This document shows positions 36,565-46,216 of a stretch of 64,000 nt of DNA, piece by piece. Below the pieces are notes generated by a model, which saw only the letters and a list, made by a program, of their open reading frames with translations, made no database searches and was not told the origin of the DNA. This DNA comes from Fusibacter ferrireducens. Its GTDB lineage: Bacteria; Bacillota; Clostridia; Peptostreptococcales; Acidaminobacteraceae. Each line of letters opens with the position of its first letter. Positions within the stretch are counted from its first letter, which is position 1. The stretch lies in contig NZ_JADKNH010000010.1 of assembly GCF_015352425.1 (NCBI RefSeq), forward strand, positions 1 to 64,000, written 5' to 3'. The position numbers and the translations under genes are program-made.

Positions 36565-36614
36565 TGAACCGGCCCCCAAAAAAGTTAGACCAAAAATCTA
36601 ACTTTTGGGGTTCA
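36565..36614. repeat. 50-bp imperfect palindrome, IS3/IS150-end-like, probable terminator
   Basis: Begins TGAACC and ends GGTTCA, with CCCCAAAA/AGTTAGA facing TCTAACTTTTGGGG about 7 nt away. Such TGA-CCCC-AAAAGTTAGA ends are typical of IS150-group elements, so this may be two abutted terminal repeats without the element. On the minus strand the inner stem followed by TTTTTTGGGG may terminate the kinase transcript that stops at 36668. Confidence 0.5.
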
Positions 36615-36667
36615 GTCCACTTTCCATGATCCCACAAGGCTTTTATGCATTCTATTGGGCACTCTAT

Positions 36668-38173
36668 CTATCGTTTAAACTCAATCTCAAAAACGGCCCC
36701 TTGTTCACTGTTATAAGCTTTAATTTCGCCCCCATTTAGAAGCACCGCACTTTTCACAATGGCAAGTCCCAGTCCGTGGTTGCCATCACTCCCCTTGAAA
36801 AAACGGTCAAAGATGAATTCAATTTCATTACTTCTAAAGCCTCTGCCATCGTCTGATATAAATATTTTGACGAAATCAGAAGTGGCTTCTACGCTTATTT
36901 CTATTTGATCTTTTGCATGTCTAATGGCATTACTCAAAAGGTTTGAAATCGTCTTTTCCAGCAACGATTCATCTAGAAATAAATGTACAGAGTCCTGGCA
37001 GATCAATCGGACGTGCTTGTTCTCTTTAAGTGCAATCCCCGCTGCGCGCTCAACGATTTCCAATAGCCACATTTTCAAATCCAAATTAGACTTTTGAATG
37101 CTCACAGATGTGCTCTCAAGTCTTGAAAGTGTAATGAGCTCATCCACAAGCCCCTTTAACCGAATACTCTCATCTGCTATGATTTGTGCTGGATGCGTAA
37201 CTTCTTTAAAAACACCCCCTACAAGACCTTCCGCATAACCTTGAATGGACATCAATGGCGTCCTGAGTTCATGTGAAACATTTTGCAAGAAATTGCGCTG
37301 TGTCTGGTCCTGCACTTCCAATTTCTGACTCATCTGATTAAGGCTATGCATAAGTTGATAAATCTCTGCTGTATCTTGATGTACTGAGAGCGCATCGTAT
37401 TGACCACTGGATATGGCATCTGCATAAGCCGACGCTTCGATAATGGGTTTAGAAATACCGGATGCAATTCTTTTAAAAAAGACACTACTGACTAAGAGCG
37501 TCACACCTATGATACTCAGTAAAATTAAGTTAATCCGTTTTAACAGAAGATTTGCAGCATTTAACGAAGAAACATATACGGCATGAAAAGTTCTATTTAA
37601 GGGTCTAGCAAGTGGCAGGTCACCAGTTACATTTGGTGATGTGGTTGACGACGCACTAGCAGGAGCACTTTCAGGTATAGGTTGATTGATTTCAATGCTC
37701 GCCCCAGCGATCAAATAGGCCATTTGATTGACTTTAACACGTTGAATCCCATCGATTTCCTGTATGAAGATGGCCTCTTTAGCGGCTAAGATGACAGGAT
37801 CTGTTTCATCCCTGTTCGTGGGAAATATCAATTCTCCTGTTTTAGAAAATATAAAAATATCTGTATTGTTGGCCATTTTCGAAATCTTAAAAATTTCATT
37901 GACAAAATCTATTTGATCACTGAAGCGTTTCCGATCTATTTCATTTGAAAAGTCTAGAGGCCTTTTCACAAGTTGCTGTTTGAGCATGAGATTGGTCGTC
38001 ACAAGCGTGTTTCGAATCTCCTCACGTGCATTTTTTTCTGTGTATAATCTCATGGCAATGTTGAAAACGATTAAAATGACCAGTGGTAAAGCGATCATGA
38101 AGCCGATGTAGGGCATCAAAATTTTACGTTCAATGGTCCAAAGATTTTGTGCTTTTTTGGGGGCTTTACTCAT
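36668..38173 (-). CDS. Sensor histidine kinase, two-helix HAMP type
   Basis: ATG 38173 follows AAGTAGGTCTGCT, 8 bp after the regulator stop, giving 501 aa. Order: cytoplasmic start, transmembrane helix (about 20-42), outer sensor (about 45-210) containing an Ala/Ser/Pro-rich stretch (PESAPASASSTTSPN), second helix (about 215-238), HAMP, HisKA with His in FLQNVSHELRTPLMSIQGY, then HATPase_c with LLSNAIRHA, ISDDGRGF and HGLGLAIV. All kinase boxes are intact. Partner is the regulator immediately upstream. Signal unknown. The divergent secreted protein at 39067 is a plausible target or accessory. Confidence 0.95.
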   Translation of the reverse strand: MSKAPKKAQNLWTIERKILMPYIGFMIALPLVILIVFNIAMRLYTEKNAREEIRNTLVTTNLMLKQQLVKRPLDFSNEIDRKRFSDQIDFVNEIFKISKMANNTDIFIFSKTGELIFPTNRDETDPVILAAKEAIFIQEIDGIQRVKVNQMAYLIAGASIEINQPIPESAPASASSTTSPNVTGDLPLARPLNRTFHAVYVSSLNAANLLLKRINLILLSIIGVTLLVSSVFFKRIASGISKPIIEASAYADAISSGQYDALSVHQDTAEIYQLMHSLNQMSQKLEVQDQTQRNFLQNVSHELRTPLMSIQGYAEGLVGGVFKEVTHPAQIIADESIRLKGLVDELITLSRLESTSVSIQKSNLDLKMWLLEIVERAAGIALKENKHVRLICQDSVHLFLDESLLEKTISNLLSNAIRHAKDQIEISVEATSDFVKIFISDDGRGFRSNEIEFIFDRFFKGSDGNHGLGLAIVKSAVLLNGGEIKAYNSEQGAVFEIEFKR

Positions 38174-38180
38174 AGCAGAC

Positions 38181-38882
38181 CTACTTTCCCTTAAATGAAT
38201 CTTCAATTTCAAGTTTAAATCCAAAACCCCATACGGCTCCAATTTTCACATTGGAACAACTGAGTTTTTTTCTAAGTCTCTTGACCACATCGTCTGTCGC
38301 GCGCGTGTCTACATCAAAATCAAACTTCCAAACATTCTTAAGGAGTTCTTCTCTGGAAATGGCGCGCTCTTGATGCTCAAACAAATAGACCATAAGGGCA
38401 AACTCAGTGGGCGTCAAATCTAAAGGCACTTCTTTACAATGCACGACTCTTTTGTCCACAGAAATCGTCAAATCACCATAACTTAATAGTGGATTCACTT
38501 CATAGTTGCCTTGATCAAATTGCATGCGCCTAAAGATGGCTTTGACGCGTGCCACAAGTTCAATTGGAGAAAACGGTTTTACCAGATAATCATCGCTTCC
38601 AATGGTAATGCCCGTAATTCGATCAAGCTCACTGTCTCTTGCAGACACGATGATAATGGGCACATTATGTTTCTCTCTGATCTTAGTGCACAGCGATAGT
38701 CCGTCCATCTCTGGCATCATAATATCTATAATAAGCATATCTGCAGGGTCCATTAAAAAAGCATCGTAAAGTGCTTTTCCATCCTCAAAAGTCTTTACTT
38801 CAAAACCATCATTTTTTAAAAAACTCATGATCAGCTCACGAATATTTTTTTCATCATCAGCAACATAGATTTTTTTTTGCAT
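38181..38882 (-). CDS. OmpR-family response regulator
   Basis: ATG 38882 follows TGGAGTGAGTCGC, giving 233 aa. Receiver: KIYVADDEKNIREL with the acidic pair, phosphoacceptor Asp in MLIIDIMMPEMDG, Ser/Lys switch in IIVSARDSE and LVKPFSPIEL. Winged helix: LTPTEFALMVYLFEHQ and the terminal WGFGFKLE. Forms an operon with the kinase. Divergent from the exported helical protein across 184 bp. Confidence 0.96.
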   Translation of the reverse strand: MQKKIYVADDEKNIRELIMSFLKNDGFEVKTFEDGKALYDAFLMDPADMLIIDIMMPEMDGLSLCTKIREKHNVPIIIVSARDSELDRITGITIGSDDYLVKPFSPIELVARVKAIFRRMQFDQGNYEVNPLLSYGDLTISVDKRVVHCKEVPLDLTPTEFALMVYLFEHQERAISREELLKNVWKFDFDVDTRATDDVVKRLRKKLSCSNVKIGAVWGFGFKLEIEDSFKGK

Positions 38883-38953
38883 GCGACTCACTCCATTCTT
38901 TAAATTCATCATATCACACCCCTACTTCAGTAAAAATATTCAAACGTACTTTA

Positions 38954-38984
38954 CCACAAAATTGCCACAGTTTCACCTTTGATA
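38954..38984. promoter_or_regulatory. CCACA direct repeats between the regulator and the exported protein
   Basis: CCACAAAATTG, CCACAGTTTCA and a weaker CCTTTGATATG start at 38954, 38965 and 38976, each 11 bp apart, the spacing used by OmpR-family regulators. The last overlaps TTGATA, a possible -35 for the plus-strand gene at 39067, although no good -10 follows at 17 bp. Confidence 0.35.
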
Positions 38985-39066
38985 TGACCATGCGCTCTCC
39001 GTTAAACTATTCTTATAGAACAAGCATGCAAGCTTGCTCGACAATTGAGATGAAGGGAGAAATAAG

Positions 39067-39741
39067 ATGAAAAAAGAATTTATAAAAAAGATCGTTACAT
39101 TAGGTTTATTGGGTACCATGATTGTGCCTGCATTGGCTTTTGCCGACAACTCAAGTACAGATATTGCTGTGGTTCCAGAAGACAAGCCCACTGTAAATCG
39201 GCCAATTAAAGGCGACTTGCCGCCACGACCTGAAAACGAAAATGGTCGTATGCCTATGCGTGATGATAGGGGGCCGCAATTGGGAGACCGGTCACTCGAA
39301 ATCGTTACACTCTATGCGCCAGAACTTTTAGACCAATTTGAAACTGCCATGGACTCGCAAAAATCCATTCGCGACTCTATAAGCACACTTCAAAAAACTA
39401 AACTAGAAGCAAACCAAACGGCATATAGAGCACTTCTGAATACACTTAAGGCAGGGCTTGAAAACGGTACAATTACACGAGCTGAAGCTCAAACACAACT
39501 CGAAGCATTTAAGACAAGTGGTCAGGCTGAACGAGATGCTCTAAGAACTGAAATTGAAGCACTTAAAGACACTTATAAGATCGATCAAGAAGCTCATAGA
39601 ACTCTAATGACCACTCTAAAAACAGCTATAGATAGCAGTGATGAAGCCACTATCAAAGCTTCATTAAACACATTGCTTGAACAGCTCAATCAACACATCC
39701 AGTACGATCAGGCTCTCTACGAATTGTTTTCTTCGAAATAA
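39067..39741 (+). CDS. Small exported helical protein, 224 aa
   Basis: Unknown function. Signal peptide KKIVTLGLLGTMIVPALAFA with cleavage after residue 27. Then a Pro/Arg-rich stretch (about 40-70; PRPENENGRMPMRDDRGP) and a long, highly helical, charged segment (about 75-224) rich in Leu, Lys, Thr, Glu and Ala with coiled-coil-like spacing (ETAMDSQKSIRDSISTLQKT). No Cys. Ribosome site GAAGGGAGAAATAAG. Divergently arranged with a two-component system and closed by its own terminator. It could be an envelope stress chaperone-like or sensor-accessory protein, which is only a guess from context. Confidence 0.75.
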   Translation: MKKEFIKKIVTLGLLGTMIVPALAFADNSSTDIAVVPEDKPTVNRPIKGDLPPRPENENGRMPMRDDRGPQLGDRSLEIVTLYAPELLDQFETAMDSQKSIRDSISTLQKTKLEANQTAYRALLNTLKAGLENGTITRAEAQTQLEAFKTSGQAERDALRTEIEALKDTYKIDQEAHRTLMTTLKTAIDSSDEATIKASLNTLLEQLNQHIQYDQALYELFSSK

Positions 39742-39772
39742 CACCACTGTATTACTTCACATTACTATTTTT

Positions 39773-39839
39773 AAAGCCAAGGCGATTTGAATATGTTCCC
39801 TGTCCACAGACAGGGGCATATTTTTTTCACCTTGGCTTT
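39773..39839 (+). terminator. Nested terminator after the exported helical protein
   Basis: The inner stem CCCTGTC-CACA-GACAGGG (39798-39815) is followed by GCATATTTTTTT. An outer pair AAAGCCAAGG/CCTTGGCTTT (39773-39782, 39830-39839) wraps it, so the minus-strand transcript of the convergent NHL gene could also be stopped. Confidence 0.8.
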
Positions 39840-39940
39840 TCCTTTTCTTGCAGAGCTATTTAGATTTTTAGGGCTTCATTCATTATAGATGTCGGCATAG
39901 TTGTCGGCAAAAACTCTAATTAGAGATGCTTTACTATCTT

Positions 39941-41389
39941 CTAATCCACTACAATAATGGTCTTATAAATCTCCAATGGTTTTATAGACTTATGAACGAT
40001 TTTTTCAAAATCTTCTATGGACAAATAACTGTTATTCTGAATAATTTTCATGCCCGAGGTCTCATCTATAAAGCCATCGTCTTCCTGATCGTTTTTATAA
40101 ATAACTCTTCGCTGAACTGCATCCCAAGAGATCTCATAATTGAAATGTGTCATGGTTGCCTTAAACGGCAAGTAAATCATCCCCTCCACTTCAACAATTG
40201 GCTTCTCCAACACCACTTTCATGTGATTTTCCCAGAAGGTCCAATCCGTACTTGTTTGAGCAGGATCAATAAGTGCTTGTAAAGCTTCCTCAGAGTACCC
40301 AAAGCTTATATCGTTGTAATCAATCGGCATTGCCTTGATTTCATTGTTCCACATATCTGAGATCATTAAAGTGCCCTTATTAATGATCAACCCCGTTGGC
40401 GTATTATATCTTGCTTCTTTTATATCACCGACCACATTGCCGCTAAAAGGTGCTCCCGAATAAGTCTTAACAACGCCATCAGTTCCTACCACTCTGATCA
40501 CATGATTCCAAGAATCTGCCACAAATAAGTTGCCCTTGTCATCTAAAGCAAATCCCTTTGGAAAATTAAATTTGGCCTCACTTGTGGTGCCATTCACAAG
40601 ACCTGTTTTGACATAACCTGTCTCTGTATTCAGATCAGTCACATTCCCGGCTACTAATGAAATAACGCCGTTCTCAACACGCTTTATCGATTGATTCCCA
40701 CTGTCCAGTATATAGAGTATGCCATTGCCATCAAACAATAAATCACTTGGTTCATTAAGTTTTCCAGATTTCAACGTTTTCTGGTCAGGTGTAAATGAAA
40801 GTGTTTCAGCTGTACCATCTTTACGGATAACCCTTATGCTGCTGTTTAGAGTGTCTGCTACATAAAGTTTGCCCTCTGAATCCATTGTCAAGGCAGAAGG
40901 TAAATTAAATTGCGCTATACTAGCAGCACCATCCTTAAAGCCAGCGGTGCCAGTTCCAGAAATTGTGGATACTGCGCCTGCTTCAATCTTCCGAATAACA
41001 TGATTCCCTGTATCTGCCACATAGATGACACCTGTTTTAGTGATGAAAATATCGCGAGGCTTATTAAATCTTGCCTCAAGTGCTTTTCCATCTAAAAGGC
41101 CACCCCTTGGAAAACCCATGCTGTTCTTACCATCAAAGCCACCTGCAACTATTTCCAGCCCATTTGCTGTAACTTTTTTAATCATATTATTATAAGTGTC
41201 CGCCACATAAACATCACCTAGATAATCCGTTGCCAACCCATAAGGCTGATTCAATCCAAGCATCAAATCGCTTTTCACCTCTGGATCAACAGGTGTAATT
41301 GGCTTTACATCTACTGCAAATGCAAGGGAAAGCTGTGTCATGATCACCATCATTATCATAAAAAGTGCCGCTTTTCTTATCATTTTCAT
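39941..41389 (-). CDS. Exported NHL-repeat protein with stalk domain
   Basis: 482 aa. Signal peptide KAALFMIMMVIMTQLSLAFA with cleavage near residue 26. Residues about 40-350 form an NHL beta-propeller: at least five blades show the pattern ...DxxGNLYVADxxNHxIRxV (for example GDVYVADTYNNMIKKV, GVIYVADTGNHVIRKI, GKLYVADTLNSSIRVI, GNLFVADSWNHVIRVV). The C-terminal part (about 390-482) resembles a copper-amine-oxidase-like stalk domain (IYLPFKATMTHFNYEISWD). Probably a surface binding or scaffold protein. It starts 14 bp after the 1475-aa FecR-domain gene, so the two are co-expressed. Confidence 0.85.
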   Translation of the reverse strand: MKMIRKAALFMIMMVIMTQLSLAFAVDVKPITPVDPEVKSDLMLGLNQPYGLATDYLGDVYVADTYNNMIKKVTANGLEIVAGGFDGKNSMGFPRGGLLDGKALEARFNKPRDIFITKTGVIYVADTGNHVIRKIEAGAVSTISGTGTAGFKDGAASIAQFNLPSALTMDSEGKLYVADTLNSSIRVIRKDGTAETLSFTPDQKTLKSGKLNEPSDLLFDGNGILYILDSGNQSIKRVENGVISLVAGNVTDLNTETGYVKTGLVNGTTSEAKFNFPKGFALDDKGNLFVADSWNHVIRVVGTDGVVKTYSGAPFSGNVVGDIKEARYNTPTGLIINKGTLMISDMWNNEIKAMPIDYNDISFGYSEEALQALIDPAQTSTDWTFWENHMKVVLEKPIVEVEGMIYLPFKATMTHFNYEISWDAVQRRVIYKNDQEDDGFIDETSGMKIIQNNSYLSIEDFEKIVHKSIKPLEIYKTIIVVD

Positions 41390-41403
41390 AGTATCCCTCC
41401 CCT

Positions 41404-44400
41404 TTAATACGGTTCACTGTGCCACTCTGTACCATCAAATCTAATCGCAATAGCTTGGGCATAAATAGGTGTTGTATTGGCATTGGCATTGGCATCGTCG
41501 CCATAACTATTTGTTATATTTCTGACTTGACTGATAACAATAAAGTCTCCATTTTGAGGCATACTACAGAGTTCAATTTCTAACGATTTATGATCACTGC
41601 CAACTTTTTGTGACATGACGCCAAAATTGCCTGTGTTGACATTTACAGTTGCTGGTATATACGCACTCGCTGAATGGTTCCAAGACTCTAAATAATCGTC
41701 ATAAGTTAAGGTCACAATCACACTTGAACCAGAAGTAACCTGCGTTATGCTTGAAACAGCTGATGTTTCATTGATTCTCTTGATGGAGCTTGCCGCAGGG
41801 CCACCATAAGGATACTCATACTCCGCCGGTAAAGCATAATCTTCATCGTTTGCAGATGAAATCGTAAAACCGCTGTATAATCTAATGGATGCCGAACCAC
41901 CTGTCGGCGTATTAGAATCATAGAGATACTTTGAAAGTCTGCTGATAAAGGAAGGTGTAGTATCTTCAACACTGCCTAATTCCAAAGGTTTAACGAAAAT
42001 CTGATCTCCTAAAACACTGGTCGTCCCATATAAGTCAATTGGGTTACTTGCATAAATACCGGAACTCATGAGTTTTAAATTGGATACATCCACCGTATCG
42101 CTTTCATTTAAAGGCTCCGAAAACTTCAGAGCAATATATTTTTCATCTAGAGGTAATGATAAGTCAATCTCTAAATCCATCAAGACCGGTTTCGCCTTAT
42201 CCTTTATTTGAACAGCATTCGTCGCAGGCAGTACTAAACCCGTAAGACTTTCAATCATCCCTGCATAAGGTATGTCTAAGATCCCCACTGCATCTGTGTT
42301 GCCAGCCACACTCTCTGCAACTTCAAAATAAATTTTTGTATCATCTGGCTGATCCATTGGAAAATTAAACGATTCTTCGCCATCTAAAACCTTAATGGCA
42401 CTTGTAGCAACCGACATTGAAGAAGAATTTACTATTGCGCCTACATCTTTAAAGGTGTCATCTTTAACGGCCTTATTAAAAGTCAATTCAATATAATCCA
42501 CTCTCCCATTGCTATCAAAATCCAATGTATTGGCCTCTAACAAACTCAAATAAGGTGCATCAAAAGTCCAACCTGAATCGTATATAATGTCAAATTTAGT
42601 TCTATCTACGTTGTCATTTGTTGCCCAAGTTTGGGCGTTCTTGTAATCATATAATCCAGTAATATCAATTGAAAAGTGATCTGTTGTGAGCAAAGGCACT
42701 TCCAATTGGACGACAAAGCTCAGAGATATATCGGCAGAGACACTCGCATTGTAGCTATTGCTTACAACACTCATATTAGAATAGCCATCCATATACGTGA
42801 CGACCTCATTCAACATCCCCATATAACTTGTTGCACTATCATAACTTAAATAGTCATCAAAGATTAAACTGATTTTATATTGATTTGATCCCAGATCCTT
42901 GACATCAACTGACTTCACCGCTGTTTTAAACGTATCCACCACAGACCCAGTCAGAGCGATTTTTTGCCCTGTTAAAACGGTTTGATTTTCAGAGGCATCT
43001 TCAATTGTAAGGCCATCACTGCAATAGAAGAAAGTGCTCTGTTCAGCAGTGACATACTCTATCATGTGCAGAATCGTATCAGAGTCTAATCCCTCTAGTT
43101 TGACCTCGTTGCCTAGATACCCCACATTTTGATTCATCTTGCCAAATGCAATTGGATAGGCTTCACTGTGCTGACCAGTATTGTTGTTGAGTATTCTAAA
43201 ATCTGGCGTTTCCAGACTATTTCCAGCAAGTGGTTCTGAGAATACTAACCAAATACTCTTGGCATCACGTAAGCCATTAAAATCATATCGTCCAGCGACG
43301 AGCACAGGTGCCGCACGATCAATTGTCAACAAGCTCTCCGTTGCATTATTTAAAGCCCCTTCTTTACTTTTAAAAGTGCCCGAAGGTATGGTTAAAAGCC
43401 CTAAAGCCCCTGTGTTGTATTGAATACTGCTAGAAGAATGATCCAATTTCACATATATAACGGCATCATCTTGATCATCTGTATATGCACCTGTAAGATT
43501 TGTTACAATCCTAGAGTCATCCACAGGATCTAGGCGATTTTCGGACTGTAAGACAATGCCCTTTGATGCCACAAAAGTAGAATCGTCAACAGGACTATTA
43601 AAAGTCACTTGCAAATGATCCACAAGACCATCGCTATTCGCATCAATTGTAGCTGCACTTGTTGCATAAAAAGGTGCCGCTGGTGGCGCGCCTATTGCCC
43701 AAGTATCTTCAGCAGAATCATATGAATAAATCCGCGTTATTTGCTCCGCATCATCAAAGTAATCTGTTACAGCATGACCAAACAGATCATAAAGATAGCT
43801 GTAATCTATCGTAACGCTATCATTATCTGAGAGTGACCCCTCAAAAACAGTCACATGGAAAACGAGTTTAATCTGATCTGTCTTGCCAAACAGATATTGA
43901 AAATCAGTAAACTCTGTAGTTGAATTTGAGAAAGTACCTTTCAAAAGACTTTGATTCATATACACTGATGAGTCTAATTGTTCTGCATATAGGTAATCAT
44001 TCAATTCTACTGTGAATAAATAATCCTTATTGGCCGTTAACGTTTTTACCGTCACACCTGAAACCATTGCCTTCTGTGTATCCATGGAAAGCCCTAAAAG
44101 AGGCACATCTCTTTGAAGCAGTCTTTGATTGCCGTTTGCATCTGAAATGTAAAATGGCACTTCGCTGTTCATCTTTAAGCAAATGTGTTCATAGCCCTCT
44201 ATTGCTGCATTTTTTACATATCTCACCGTTGGATAATCCAATTTTTTGGCCTCAACATAGAACGGATCATCGGATTTTTTCTCATAACCGATTGTCTGTG
44301 CTGCGCTATAAAGTGTCTCAGAATTGGCTGCAATCTTAACATAGCCCAAAAGATCTAGACTATCATTAGTAATAGGCTCCGAGTAAATGATTTTGACATA

Positions 44401-45831
44401 CTTGTCGCCTGCAGCACCCTCAAGAGAAATCATTGAACCTACAATCACAGGAGCAATCTTGTCTACTACAGACAAATTGGTAACCGTTCCAAGAGAAGCA
44501 CCTGAAACTGACTGAATCATACCCGCATGCGGAATATTAAGATAAGCAACCGGTATAGTATTCACAGGCTTCTCTGTAGTATTGAGTTCAAATACGAGAA
44601 TTGAATCGTTAACCTTATCGTTTACACCCGGAATCTGATCTCTAGATATACTTGAAGTCCTCAATGTTCCAATTAAGTCCGATGATTCTATATAAGCACC
44701 GCTTGAAGCGGAATAAGTTGAATCCTTCACATCCTGATTAAATGTGACCACAATGTGATCCGCTATGCCGTCATCATAAACGGCATCCACAATTTCTACC
44801 TTCGTCACTGTCAAAGCATCTGTTTTATCATTATCATCATCTGAAGGCGTGTTCGACGTGTTTGGATTATCTGGCGTATTCGGCGTAGTTGGCGCCTTAG
44901 GCGGCTCAGCATTGTCCTCATCTGAAAGCTCATCATAAATAATCTTGTTGACGCCCTCATCAGGCTCTGGTTCTGATGGCAACTCCTGTTTTTTCTGTTC
45001 AATAATTTGCTCTAAATCTTGCGTGAGATTTGGTTCAAAGGCTTCAGGCTCATCTGCTACAATTTCAAGCACAAATAAGTCCAAATCCCTGACTTCAATT
45101 TGTTTTGCCTTCCCAACCTTACTGACAACTTCTTGGATGTTGATCTGTTCAATTGCCTCACCTGAATTCAGTCTATTAGTAATTTCATCTGAAATTCCTT
45201 GAACGAGTTCTGGATTCAGTAATAAGGTCTCATTTGCACTTGCCAAGAGTTCCACATCTTGTGTGGCAGCGGGTTCATCACCTTCGCCTTGTTTCTGAAC
45301 CTGTGTTTTCATACTGACTTTACCTTCTAAAACCACCAGTTCAGTACTGCTTTTCTCTTTCTGTGCTTCTGTTGGCGAAATAACATATTTGACAAAAAAC
45401 TTTGTGCCCTTTGCGCCCATAACTGCTGTCGGTGTCTCTATCTCAAATGAATCATCTCCTCCTAGAGGCTTGCTGAGAGATGCCCAAACTTTCCCCGTAA
45501 AAAGTTTGATATTGGTAGAATCTCCACCTGACTCAGCCTCTGACATGAGCTCACTTAAACTCATGTAGGTTTTTTCACCCACTTTTATATACTTATCCGT
45601 ATCGATTTGAAGTGCTATGGAAGCACCCTTCCCTGTGACAATTCGGTCCCCATGTTCCAATACGGTATCCACCTCAGGTGTAAAAGCTTTTTCGCCCCCT
45701 GCTTTTAAAATGGTGACCATCCCAGTGACTTCCACTACTGAAGCCGTTTTATACTTTACAGCAAAATCAAGTGGTATTCCCATAAAAATGATAAGAATTA
45801 CCAAAGTAACTGCAAAAGCCTTTCGTTTCAT
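41404..45831 (-). CDS. Large surface protein with FecR domain and three long repeats, 1475 aa
   Basis: N-terminal signal/anchor helix (about 6-27; FAVTLVILIIFMGIPLDFA). Residues about 35-160 are a FecR domain (VTILKAGGEKAFTPEVDTVL, GDRIVTGKGASIALQI, ETPTAVMGAKGTKFFV). A Pro/Thr/Asn/Asp-rich linker lies at about 285-335. The rest has three repeats of about 370 residues, each opening with an acidic strand motif at about 354, 730 and 1103 (DGIADHIVVTFNQDVKDSTY, DGLVDHLQVTFNSPVDDSTF, NGRVDYIELTFNKAVKDDTF) and containing Ig/SwmB-like adhesion strands. No FecI sigma or outer-membrane receptor is nearby, so FecR here is probably a surface module. Leads the operon with the NHL gene. Confidence 0.85.
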   Translation of the reverse strand: MKRKAFAVTLVILIIFMGIPLDFAVKYKTASVVEVTGMVTILKAGGEKAFTPEVDTVLEHGDRIVTGKGASIALQIDTDKYIKVGEKTYMSLSELMSEAESGGDSTNIKLFTGKVWASLSKPLGGDDSFEIETPTAVMGAKGTKFFVKYVISPTEAQKEKSSTELVVLEGKVSMKTQVQKQGEGDEPAATQDVELLASANETLLLNPELVQGISDEITNRLNSGEAIEQINIQEVVSKVGKAKQIEVRDLDLFVLEIVADEPEAFEPNLTQDLEQIIEQKKQELPSEPEPDEGVNKIIYDELSDEDNAEPPKAPTTPNTPDNPNTSNTPSDDDNDKTDALTVTKVEIVDAVYDDGIADHIVVTFNQDVKDSTYSASSGAYIESSDLIGTLRTSSISRDQIPGVNDKVNDSILVFELNTTEKPVNTIPVAYLNIPHAGMIQSVSGASLGTVTNLSVVDKIAPVIVGSMISLEGAAGDKYVKIIYSEPITNDSLDLLGYVKIAANSETLYSAAQTIGYEKKSDDPFYVEAKKLDYPTVRYVKNAAIEGYEHICLKMNSEVPFYISDANGNQRLLQRDVPLLGLSMDTQKAMVSGVTVKTLTANKDYLFTVELNDYLYAEQLDSSVYMNQSLLKGTFSNSTTEFTDFQYLFGKTDQIKLVFHVTVFEGSLSDNDSVTIDYSYLYDLFGHAVTDYFDDAEQITRIYSYDSAEDTWAIGAPPAAPFYATSAATIDANSDGLVDHLQVTFNSPVDDSTFVASKGIVLQSENRLDPVDDSRIVTNLTGAYTDDQDDAVIYVKLDHSSSSIQYNTGALGLLTIPSGTFKSKEGALNNATESLLTIDRAAPVLVAGRYDFNGLRDAKSIWLVFSEPLAGNSLETPDFRILNNNTGQHSEAYPIAFGKMNQNVGYLGNEVKLEGLDSDTILHMIEYVTAEQSTFFYCSDGLTIEDASENQTVLTGQKIALTGSVVDTFKTAVKSVDVKDLGSNQYKISLIFDDYLSYDSATSYMGMLNEVVTYMDGYSNMSVVSNSYNASVSADISLSFVVQLEVPLLTTDHFSIDITGLYDYKNAQTWATNDNVDRTKFDIIYDSGWTFDAPYLSLLEANTLDFDSNGRVDYIELTFNKAVKDDTFKDVGAIVNSSSMSVATSAIKVLDGEESFNFPMDQPDDTKIYFEVAESVAGNTDAVGILDIPYAGMIESLTGLVLPATNAVQIKDKAKPVLMDLEIDLSLPLDEKYIALKFSEPLNESDTVDVSNLKLMSSGIYASNPIDLYGTTSVLGDQIFVKPLELGSVEDTTPSFISRLSKYLYDSNTPTGGSASIRLYSGFTISSANDEDYALPAEYEYPYGGPAASSIKRINETSAVSSITQVTSGSSVIVTLTYDDYLESWNHSASAYIPATVNVNTGNFGVMSQKVGSDHKSLEIELCSMPQNGDFIVISQVRNITNSYGDDANANANTTPIYAQAIAIRFDGTEWHSEPY

Positions 45832-46079
45832 CGTCTTTCCCCCTTAATTGGTTTTTTACTCATACATTCCCTGTTCGTACATTTATGGCTTTCTCTAAAG
45901 CAATCGAAATTAAAAATCTCCTAAAAGCTCCAAACGCCCGCATAGCAGATATGTATATACCCATTTTTCATGGCATTTCACTCTGTAGATTATTATATAG
46001 ATTATTATTCTGTCTTATTATACTCAATTATCTTTTATTATATATGCAATTTAAAATAAAAAACACCTTTTCTTAATGA

Positions 46080-46112
46080 AAATATTACATTTTCGAAAAT
46101 ATTTGATATAAT
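46080..46112 (+). promoter_or_regulatory. Promoter/operator candidate of the LysR-glycogen unit
   Basis: In the AT-rich 45832-46216 gap, TATAAT (46107-46112) has ATTACA 17 bp upstream. Between them lies the perfect 12-bp palindrome ATTTTCGAAAAT (46089-46100), and GAAAATATT occurs twice (about 46077 and 46095). The rest of the gap shows no gene; it also carries the divergent promoter of the FecR-domain gene. Confidence 0.45.
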
Positions 46113-46216
46113 ATTCATAAGTTCTGCTAATCAATTTTAAAATAAACATTACTTAAACTTCTCATGAAATTAATAAAATTATATTATCATCTTTTTTATA
46201 GAAAAGGAGAATATGA

